A DNA stretch of 11,440 nt. It comes from Chromera velia (lineage: Eukaryota > Sar > Chromeraceae). Under the pieces are notes generated by a model. The model worked only from the letters and a program-made list of their open reading frames with translations. It was not told where the DNA came from and did no database searches. A program made the position numbers and the translations under genes. Shown in pieces: positions 1-6,193 of this stretch; position 1 is the stretch's first letter, and every line of letters begins with the position of its first letter. The stretch is taken from positions 1-11,440 of the forward strand of contig JAHBMJ010003346.1 of NCBI GenBank assembly GCA_018398765.1. The letters are read 5' to 3'.

Positions 1-273
1 CTTCTTCCTGTCCTTCAGCATCTCCTTGTGGGTCCCTTCTTCGTCTGAGCTGATATCAGAGAGGCCAGGGCACTTCAGAAAGTTCGTCTCTGCGTCTCTT
101 TCCTCCTGTTCTGTCATTCTGACCACAAAGAAAAAGTGAGACGGCTAAGGATTTTTGACTGTTGCATATGTGTCCAAAACTTTGCCGTCTCTTCACCTTT
201 TCTTCTCGGGAAGCTTTCGTTCCAATTCGCTCTGAGAGCGTAGCTCGCAGAAGACAGAAGACAGAAATGTCAT
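1..273 (-). CDS. 5' part of a spliced gene, unknown product, runs off left edge
   Basis: Two minus-strand coding pieces join cleanly. The downstream piece (118 to 1) is open for its whole length. It follows a 3' splice site with a T-rich tract ending TCAG at 122-119. The upstream piece ends at 197 in AAAAG, followed by a GTGAAG donor, so the intron is 119-196 (78 nt). Joining makes an AGA codon and keeps the frame. An in-frame ATG is at 273-271, with a TGA just upstream at 285-283. Alternatively, the very pyrimidine-rich stretch just after it is a 3' splice site ending TCTCAG, and the true start lies further right. The visible protein (about 65 residues) is charged, with Glu/Lys-rich segments such as SELERKLPEKK and an acidic serine cluster SDISSDEEG of the kind phosphorylated by CK2. 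I do not recognise the family. The 3' end is outside the window. Confidence 0.5.
119..196 (-). other. short GT-AG intron of the left-edge gene
   Basis: On the minus strand the donor reads AAG followed by GTGAAG (GT at 196-195). The acceptor is a T-rich tract ending GGTCAG (AG at 120-119). An in-frame TAG at 147-145 means the stretch cannot be read through in the exon frame under the standard code, which supports removal. The 78 nt length fits compact eukaryotic introns. Confidence 0.45.
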
Positions 274-1482
274 TATATTATTTCAAATGTCATTAGTGTA
301 GGGAACTGGGCTAGGCTTTTCATTTTTTTTGGATAAATTCAAAAAAATTAAGCTCTCCACTATTTTAGAGAGTAGTTTCATATTATATTAAAATATAAAA
401 TTAAGCATTATAAGCGTCATTAGTGTTACCTTAAGCCTCAATGCAGTATCAAATTAAGTAACACTTTAAAAAATACGGATCTAAAACTGTTATCAAGGTG
501 CCATTGTTTAGTTTTATCCCTATTCATACACCAGACAAGGACGGGAGAAGCATGACAACTGATACTAATGGAAATCACCTGGCAATGCCGGTCATGTCGA
601 TATCTTATGTAGCATGACTGCTACTAAGTAGACAGGCTCAACATGGGGTACTCAGTACTCAGGACCATGAACCGACAGCTTCTCAACAAGCATATACTGG
701 TTGGTACTAAAGGATCCCTGACTCCTCGACACGGGCATTTGTCGTCACTGCAGGAAAAGGCTGCGTCTCGTGGATGATCCGTGGCATCTCATCGCCTATT
801 ATCCTTTGTGCTTGCCCGTACTCCTTCATAGGATGCATACACTGCAGGATACCACAAGTTTGGTCGCATACTTAAGGTGCGTTGTAGCTAAACTGAAAAG
901 CTGTCACCTCCGGTGGTATCGAGACAGAATCCCTGAAATCATTGTGGAGACTCGATACCACTGAGTAGCTGCAGAAAGCGATGTACCGAGGACAAACATT
1001 ACATAATGTATATGATCACCTCAAGGGCAAACAGAGAGAAAGGAGGGAGGAGAGAGGTAAAGAAGAGGACCATGGTGGGGAGGAAGGAAATCTGGGAGTG
1101 TGAAGAGCGCTAAAGACGGCATAGAACAGAGTATCAGCCGCTACAACAATCCCTTCAAGCGCTGGTTTACATGCGTGGGAGAAGATAAAAATGGACACCA
1201 TCGAACTGCCGGTTGGACATTCATCTATTCATAAAACTACAAGATTGGTAGCAGTACATACTACGTAAACATAGAAAGTGGGTAAGCGACTCTAAAATGA
1301 TCGAAAGACACAGTACAAAAAAAATGGGTATCTCCAGTGGCAAAACACTGGAACCTCCACGCCAACAGATACGAGAAGAAAAGAGAGAGAATACGTGGAA
1401 GCCCATCATCAGTAAAACATGAAAATAAGCTCTGCCTGACCATGCAGATGGCGCACCTAACGAATAAACGGGAGGAAGGACT
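274..1482. other. non-coding stretch, AT-rich then purine-rich
   Basis: No supported gene. About 280-480 is AT-rich, with A and T runs and a short direct repeat (GTCATTAGTGT at 289-299 and 416-426). 540-1000 is mixed-composition unique DNA with only short chance open frames. 1030-1110 is a nearly pure purine tract on the plus strand. From 1200 to 1480 I see nothing beyond purine-rich sequence leading into the first minisatellite block. Confidence 0.5.
913..961. repeat. inverted repeat, 11-bp arms
   Basis: GTGGTATCGAG at 913-923 is exactly complementary to CTCGATACCAC at 951-961, with a 27-nt spacer. It could fold as a hairpin on either strand. No T-run follows, and no gene is close enough to assign a role. 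Confidence 0.6.
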
Positions 1483-1611
1483 AGTATCTCCGGTAACGGG
1501 AAGGACGGTATCTTGGGTAGAAGAGGAAGGACTGGTATCTCTGCCGGTATCTCGGATGCAAAGGACCGGTATCTTGGATGCGAAGGATTGGTATGTTGGA
1601 TGCGAAAGTCT
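1483..1611 (+). repeat. minisatellite block A1 (22-bp family)
   Basis: Degenerate tandem units begin GGTATCT or AGTATCT, have GGATG-GAAGG in the middle and end ACC or ACT. Unit starts at 1568 and 1590 are 22 bp apart. Earlier units are irregular in length. This is the first of five blocks of this family in the window and the left slice of an A-B-A sandwich. Confidence 0.8.
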
Positions 1612-1648
1612 GCAGGGGATCTCGTAGGTCTAACAGTCAAAAAAAAAA

Positions 1649-1668
1649 GGGGGAAAAAGGGGGGGGAG
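1649..1668 (+). other. guanine runs at the A/B junction
   Basis: A run of A leads into G5, then A5, then G8 followed by AGG. This stretch separates array A1 from array B1. It is G-rich enough to favour non-B structure, but only three G tracts are close together, so a canonical four-tract quadruplex is not shown. Confidence 0.4.
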
Positions 1669-2465
1669 GTTTGCAGAGGATTTAGTGAGCAGAGTGGGGG
1701 GGTCTACAGGAGAATCACGAAAGGAACGGCATTTGTTAGAGCTTGGCAGACAGATCGGGGGGGTCTGTATAAGGTCTGATGGGAAGAGGGGACGGGGTCT
1801 GTAGAAGATCTGGTGGGAAGGGGGAGGGGAGTCTGCAGAAAATCTGGCAGGCACAGTGAGGGGGTCTGTGGGAGTCTGGCGGGCAGAGTGGGGGGGTCTA
1901 TGAGAGATGAACGGACACAGTGGAAGGGTCTGTATAGGAGTTGGACAGGCAGAGTAGGAAAGTCTTTGGGAGTGTGGCGGAATAGAATGGGGGGGGGTAT
2001 CTGTATCAGTTAGACCGACAGAGTAGGGGGGTCTATGGAAGTCTGGCCGGCTAAGTGGGGGGGGGTTGCAAAGGATCTGGCAAGCAGGGCGGGGGGGTCT
2101 ACACAGAATCTGGTAGGAAGAGTGGGGGGCTCTGCATAGGATCTGGTGGGCAGAGTGAGGGGGTCCATGGAAATTTGATGGGCAGCGTGGGGTGGTTTGT
2201 AGAGGATCTGGCGGGTAGATTGAGGGGGGTCTATGGAAATTTGACGGGCAGCATGGGGTTGTTTACACAGGACCTGGCAGGCATACTGGGGGGGTCTGTG
2301 GAAATTTGACGGGCAGAGTGGGGGGGTCTGCATAGGATTTGACAGGCAGAATGAAGGGATCTGCAAAGAATCTGATGGGCAAAATGGTAGGGTCTGTGGA
2401 AATTTGATGGATAGAGTGGGGGGGTCTGTGGAAATCTGATAGGCAGAGTGGGGGGGTCTCTAACG
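1655..2465 (+). repeat. minisatellite block B1 (about 32-bp family)
   Basis: About 24 degenerate units, most 31-35 bp, are each built as GTCTGCA-AGG or GTCTGTGGAAA, then ATCTGGCGGGCAG, then AGTG with a run of five to eight G. Towards the right, two subtypes tend to interleave: a TGCATAGGATCTG type and a TGTGGAAATTTG type. This suggests that a two-unit repeat was amplified there. Unit length is not a multiple of three, and stops fall in all frames, so open frames across it are by-products. The G tract of each unit makes the plus strand strongly G-rich. Confidence 0.85.
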
Positions 2466-2474
2466 GGAAGATAT

Positions 2475-2647
2475 GGTATCTCCAATGGAAAGAACCGGTA
2501 TCTTAAAGGGGAAAGAAAGACCGGTATCTGCAGGGGGAAGAACCGGTATATCTCGGAGAGGAAGGACTGGTATCTCTGGTGGAAAGGCCCAGTATCTCCG
2601 ATAGGACAGCCGGTATCTCTAAGGGGAAGGCCTGGGATTTCTAAGCC
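2475..2647 (+). repeat. minisatellite block A2 (22-bp family)
   Basis: Eight units start GGTATCT or AGTATCT with centres such as CGGAGAGGAAGGAC. The first unit starts at 2475, about 10 bp after the last B unit, so the two arrays abut with almost no unique DNA. Units vary from 21 to 26 bp and are more diverged than those of block A3. Confidence 0.8.
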
Positions 2648-2698
2648 ATAAAAGATGGAGACATCTCAAGGTACGGCAGATGGCATACATAGTGGTAA

Positions 2699-3088
2699 AG
2701 TGTGCCAAAGGTCTTGAGTAGCTTTGGTCAGAGCTTACAGGCTATAAATCAACAGATGAAACAGTACACAAGGATGGACAAGCTTCAAAGGGATGCAAGC
2801 AGGTGGGTGAAAAATGATGGGGGGGCAGAAACAGACACAGGAGGGCTAAAAAGAAGGCACAAAAAAGATGGGCAAGCCATGAAGGGTCCTCAGGCCGCAA
2901 AGCGGCAAAAAATGTATGAATTCTACCCAGAGCACATCAACTTTAAAGGCACAGACGGCGGTTGTATAGCAACAAAAAGCCTAAATACGAAAAAACGACC
3001 ACAGATGAGCCACAAGCCAACAAAGATACATAAGATAAAGAACGGACCTGCAGAAGGAGCAAAGGCTTCTCCTAGTACGGCTCGTTAA
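2699..3088 (+). CDS. uncertain basic open frame between arrays A2 and A3
   Basis: The frame is open from just after TAA at 2696-2698 to TAA at 3086-3088. The first ATG is at 2756, giving about 110 residues. The product would be rich in Lys, Gln and Arg, with nuclear-localisation-like clusters (LKRRHKK, AAKRQK) and a less biased piece, YEFYPEHINFKG. No family is recognised. The surrounding plus strand is purine-rich, which by itself produces long Lys/Glu/Arg frames, so this may be a shadow of base composition. It is in the same reading frame as the zinc-finger gene at 3572, but several stops separate them. It is best treated as a possible exon or gene remnant. Confidence 0.22.
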   Translation, partial: SVPKVLSSFGQSLQAINQQMKQYTRMDKLQRDASRWVKNDGGAETDTGGLKRRHKKDGQAMKGPQAAKRQKMYEFYPEHINFKGTDGGCIATKSLNTKKRPQMSHKPTKIHKIKNGPAEGAKASPSTAR

Positions 3089-3229
3089 CCTAAGCCTTCA
3101 AGCTCTTTCCTGCATTTGAGAAACAGCATACAAACACCAAAATTTAAACCGCAATACACCAAGTATAATTAGATACTTGGATAGGAAAGATCAATGACAT
3201 CTTAAAGGTAAAGGGCCAGCCGAATGACG

Positions 3230-3361
3230 GGTATCTGGGACGGCAAGAACCAGTATCTCGAACGGCAAGAATCGGTATCTTGGACGGGATGAACTGGTAT
3301 GTCAGACAGGAAGCACTGGTATCTCGGACGGAAAGTACTGGTATGTTGGACAGGAAGGCTT
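3230..3361 (+). repeat. minisatellite block A3, six exact-length 22-bp units
   Basis: Units start at 3230, 3252, 3274, 3296, 3318 and 3340, all exactly 22 bp. Each opens with RGTAT, has GGACGG or a close variant around position 10-15, and ends in a purine-rich AAG tract. It is the most length-regular A block in the window. Confidence 0.88.
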
Positions 3362-3495
3362 AATGTTTTGATGGGAGGGACCTATGCTATAAAATGAAAC
3401 GGACACAATAAGTGGGACCATACATCTGAGCAAAGCTGATGAAAAACTAAAAGCAAAGCCTAGACTACAAATTCAAAAGCTGCCTGCCCTCTTTT

Positions 3496-3518
3496 GGGGG
3501 AGGACGGGGGGTTGGGGG
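3496..3518 (+). other. three close G tracts upstream of the zinc-finger gene
   Basis: G5, a 5-nt spacer, G6, TT, then G5 on the plus strand. They lie about 55 bp upstream of the ATG at 3572 and 30 bp upstream of the TATA-like element. A bulged or two-layer quadruplex is possible. A regulatory role is inference from position only. Confidence 0.35.
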
Positions 3519-3549
3519 TTAAAAATGATTTAAAAGAGTCGGGAGGCTT

Positions 3550-3558
3550 ATATATAAG
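3550..3558 (+). promoter_or_regulatory. TATA-like element before the ATG at 3572
   Basis: TATATATAAGG lies 12-24 bp upstream of ATG 3572, a good match to a TATA box. The distance is short for a conventional leader, so transcription starting about 25-30 bp downstream would begin at or just past this ATG. Either the real start codon is further in, or this is a chance AT stretch. Confidence 0.3.
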
Positions 3559-4215
3559 GCAAAAACTAACCATGACTACCGCAGCTACAATTCAACCCAA
3601 TGAGTCCACGATGATGATAGAGAAATGTTAACATTGTGAGAAACAGTTTACATCAACATAATACCTTCATCAGCATTTGCCGTCTTGTCAAAAGCATCGT
3701 TATGCTTTCTTTGAAGAGCAAATCGAGGAAAAAGATAAATTGATCATTCTTTTGAAAGAAGAACTTGAAAAGATATCAAAATGCAAGCCAACAGTATCTT
3801 CAATACAGACACCGTAGGAAGATGTAGAAAAAGAAGAGTCCATGGCTTGTTAATCAGATGAATAACAGCTTTGATACTTCTTCCTCTACTGTATCGTTTG
3901 CAAAAAATGATAAAAACCTATAGGGCACTCTGTGATGAAGAGCTCGTTACATGCTTTTACCAGTGGGATCCCCAGTACGCGTCTCAATGATATGAAAACA
4001 TTAAGCATTATCAGTCATGTCGACTGTATTCAAAGTAATGAAAAGGAGGCTGAAACAGAAAATGAAAGAACGATTGCACCTGGTCCAGTCCGTGGAGTAG
4101 TAGCTTCAATAGCCCCCACAGGAGAAGTATCCACAAAAACGGGAAGAAGAGATGAAATGCCAGAAGGACCACCTACGGAAGCACCAGAGAGCAATAAAAA
4201 AAAAGATGCTGGGAG

Positions 4216-4567
4216 AGGTCTATCAAGTACAGCATCAACATCAGCAGTAAAAACAGAGCTACAGTTATAAGCATAAACACGAACTAATATACAGCAGCAG
4301 GAAGAGAAAGCATCAACACCCGTTTTAGTAACAAAAATGGAAAAAGAAGACAAAACCATAGAAACAATACTTATGGAAACACCACAGACAGAAACAGAAA
4401 AGAAAAGTGGAATGGAGCTGTTAAATACAGCATCAGCATCAGCTGCCAGAGTAGAGCTCCCCCCAAAGGTGGAAAGACAACAAAATATGAAGTCAACACC
4501 GGTAGTAGAAACAGAAAAGATTGTAGAAGCAGCACATGTGGAAGTACCACAGATACTGGAGATATAA
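4216..4567 (+). repeat. degenerate in-frame duplication inside the zinc-finger gene
   Basis: ACAGCATCAACATCAGCAGT at 4229 recurs as ACAGCATCAGCATCAGCTGC at 4427, 198 bp later (66 codons). TCAACACC at 4313 recurs at 4493, 180 bp later (60 codons). Both offsets are multiples of three and differ by an 18-bp indel, so the duplication and its indels kept the reading frame. At protein level the motif is LxxTASxSA followed by a Glu/Lys-rich stretch. This argues that the region was once selected as protein. Confidence 0.5.
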
Positions 4568-4812
4568 AAGAAAAGTACAGCAGAGTTGCAAACAGACTCA
4601 AAGCATACATCCGCATTGGTATCTACAGCAACAGCAGCAGCGGTAGCAGCGGTAGTAGTAGCACTAGATGAAACAGTCCAGTTACCTTCTGCAGACCCAG
4701 CTGCAACTCAGCTAATGACATATCCTGGCAAAGTTGAAACAAAAGCTCCTTCAATCATTAGCCATACAATAGAAGAAAAAGAGTGTCTGCCTCATCTGGG
4801 CGCTCAACCTAG

Positions 4813-5241
4813 CAATGCAAAGAATATATTTATCTTGAAACAGAGACTCCGGGTCCGAGTAGCAGTAGTAGTAGTCATAGTAGCAGCAGCAATAATGTAA
4901 AAAACGATAAGACCAGATCATGTAAAGATGGTAGTAGCAGTACGAATAAGATAATTAATGGTAGAAACAGAAGTAAGAAGAACGATAACAGTAAGATGGA
5001 AAAGACGCGGTGGGAAAAACACTTTAACATAGCCTGCATTGAAAGCCCACTGATATCAATGTTGACAGCGGCAGCGGAAATGCTCAACACAGAACTAACC
5101 GATACCGACATGGTCCCTTCCCCCAACAACCTCCAATTCAGCCAAGCAGATCCACCACAGAACGACTTCCTTCGCTCTGGAAGATCCACTCTCGAGAAGT
5201 ATGCAAAGCTCCTCTGGAAGCATGCACCACCCCTACCTTAG
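4813..5241 (+). pseudogene. 3' open segment of the zinc-finger gene
   Basis: This frame opens after TAG 4810-4812 and is open for 142 codons, ending at TAG 5239-5241. It starts with a Ser run and an Asn/Lys/Ser linker (about 4846-4990), then an ordered-looking domain with hydrophobic periodicity: IESPLISMLTAAAEML, a Pro/Asn-rich loop, and a final helix-like LEKYAKLLWKHAPPLP. An ATG is at 4996, but the linker upstream is also open and protein-like, so the ATG is probably internal. It continues the preceding coding region after a one-base shift near 4800-4813. It could instead be an exon. No family recognised. Confidence 0.4.
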
Positions 5242-5307
5242 AATGCAAGGTCAACTGACTTTCTACTGCTGGAGAAGAAGTTCCACTGCTAGACTTTCCA
5301 CTGCAGA

Positions 5308-5996
5308 GGACTCTGCGGGAGGTTTAGCAAAAATAGAAAGAAAAGATGAACAGACTCTGCAGTGGGTCTAGTGAAAGAGGACTTTGAGGGAGGTATGACA
5401 AAAATATAAAGAAAAAATGGATGGACTCTGCTGGAGGTAGACAGAAATGATGAACGGACTCTACTGGGGGAAGGCAGAAATGATGGACAGATTCTGCAGT
5501 AAGTCTGATCTAGTGGAAGTGCAAAGAGAAAATGGATGGACTCTGCCGGCAATCTGATAGAAGTGGGGGCAAAATAAAAACGGACTCTGCCGGGATAGGC
5601 AGCAGTGATGGACAAACTCTTCTGGGAGGCTGGTAGAAGTAGGGAAAAAAGATGGATGAACTCTGATGGGGGGCTGGCAGAAGTAAGGGAAGAAGATGGA
5701 TGAACTCTGATGGGGGTCTGGTAGAAATAGGAAAAAAAGATGGATAGACTCTGCTGGGGGTCTGGCGCAAGTTGGAGGAGAAGCTGGACGGACTCTGATG
5801 GGGATCCAGCGGAAGTTAGGAAAGAAGATGGACGGACTCGGATAGGAGAAAAGATGGACGGACTCTGATAGGGATCTGACGGAAGTTAGGGGAGAAGATG
5901 GACGGACTCTGCCGAGACGAGAGTATGGTAAAAGTAAAGAAAAAGAAGATAGACGGACTCTACTGGGGGTCAGAAGAAATGATGGGCGAACCCTGC
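5308..5996 (+). repeat. minisatellite block C1 (44-bp family)
   Basis: Units begin ACTCTG, continue ATGGGGGTCTGGC-GAAGTAGG and end GAAGATGGACGG. Unit starts at 5660, 5704, 5748, 5792 and 5836 are exactly 44 bp apart. The unit at 5836 is only 26 bp (an 18-bp internal deletion), and the next, at 5862, returns to 44 bp. The left part (5308-5640) is more diverged and of variable length. At the 5' edge it merges with the tail of the zinc-finger gene. Unit length is not a multiple of three and the array is not coding. Confidence 0.87.
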
Positions 5997-6012
5997 AAGC
6001 CTTCGTCGAGCC

Positions 6013-6018
6013 TTTATT
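6013..6018 (-). terminator. AATAAA polyadenylation signal of the minus-strand gene
   Basis: TTTATT on the plus strand reads AATAAA on the minus strand. It lies about 170 nt downstream of the proposed stop codon at 6188-6186, a normal distance for a 3' UTR. A single hexamer can arise by chance; its value is that it agrees with the independently proposed exon series. Confidence 0.35.
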
Positions 6019-6152
6019 ATAAAATTGTAAAGGTTCGGTACCAGTTTTCTTGTCACTACTATAATTGCGCCACTTTCAGGATTAGCTGTTAATCCATCTT
6101 ACAAAGCCAATCATGCACACTATGCTGTCTGTATAGAATAAATAAACGAAAA

Positions 6153-6172
6153 CGTGTGAGGGGTCTCACACG
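6153..6172. repeat. perfect 8-bp hairpin with 4-nt loop
   Basis: CGTGTGAG at 6153-6160 and CTCACACG at 6165-6172 flank GGGT. The stem is GC-rich and compact. It falls in the proposed 3' untranslated part of the minus-strand gene (between the stop at 6186 and AATAAA at 6018), where it would fold as RNA with an ACCC loop. Confidence 0.6.
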
Positions 6173-6185
6173 GATCTGTGGACGT

Positions 6186-6193
6186 TTAAGCAC
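6186..6193 (-). CDS. candidate last coding exon with stop
   Basis: The acceptor TTTTGATTACAG ends at 6194. With one base carried over, the exon reads Gly-Ala-TAA and the rest is 3' UTR. A competing acceptor, CTGTTCAG (ending 6246), would give Asp-TGA, so both choices end the protein within two codons. The UTR would run to the AATAAA at 6018-6013. Confidence 0.3.

Larger units (their letters stand above)
3572..5241 (+). pseudogene. decayed (or recoded) zinc-finger/coiled-coil protein gene
   Basis: From ATG 3572 the frame encodes a perfect classical zinc-finger layout: Cys at 3626, Cys at 3635, Phe at 3647, Leu at 3665, His at 3674 and Cys at 3686 (C-x2-C-x3-F-x5-L-x2-H-x3-C). A short heptad-like helix rich in Glu and Lys follows at about 3710-3775. 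In-frame TAA or TAG occurs at 3629, 3659, 3815, 3851, 3863, 4268, 4274 and 4565, two of them inside the finger. Coding character then moves to another frame near 3857, again near 3902-3907 (a run of A) and near 3985. It stays in the original frame to about 4800 (Glu/Thr/Ala-rich), and shifts once more to the frame 4813-5241. That last frame has a Ser/Asn linker and a folded-looking end containing RWEKHFNIACIE, finishing at TAG 5239. The finger-plus-helix head resembles proteins common in protists and large DNA viruses of protists; this is recollection, not a match. A pseudogene is simplest. Reading TAA and TAG as Gln would remove the stops but not the frame changes. Confidence 0.5.

Noticed and set aside
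770-964. 64-codon plus-strand open frame
   Set aside because: Starts at a non-ATG codon, has no splice, promoter or conserved motif, and its end overlaps the inverted repeat at 913-961. Length is within chance expectation.
1221-1640. 139-codon minus-strand frame across array A1
   Set aside because: The right half translates repeat units (recurrent Pro/Ile/Leu pattern such as IPVLPLLPKIP), and the remainder is pyrimidine-biased. No independent support.
2010-2366. 118-codon minus-strand frame with Pro/Cys/Gln repeats, plus Gly-rich frames on the plus strand
   Set aside because: They are translations of the B1 minisatellite. Unit length is not a multiple of three, so the period drifts between frames; a collagen-like or repeat protein is not supported.
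1649-2465. Telomere-like or CRISPR-like array
   Set aside because: The G runs are not a telomere repeat and there are no constant repeats separated by unique spacers; units are directly tandem and diverged.
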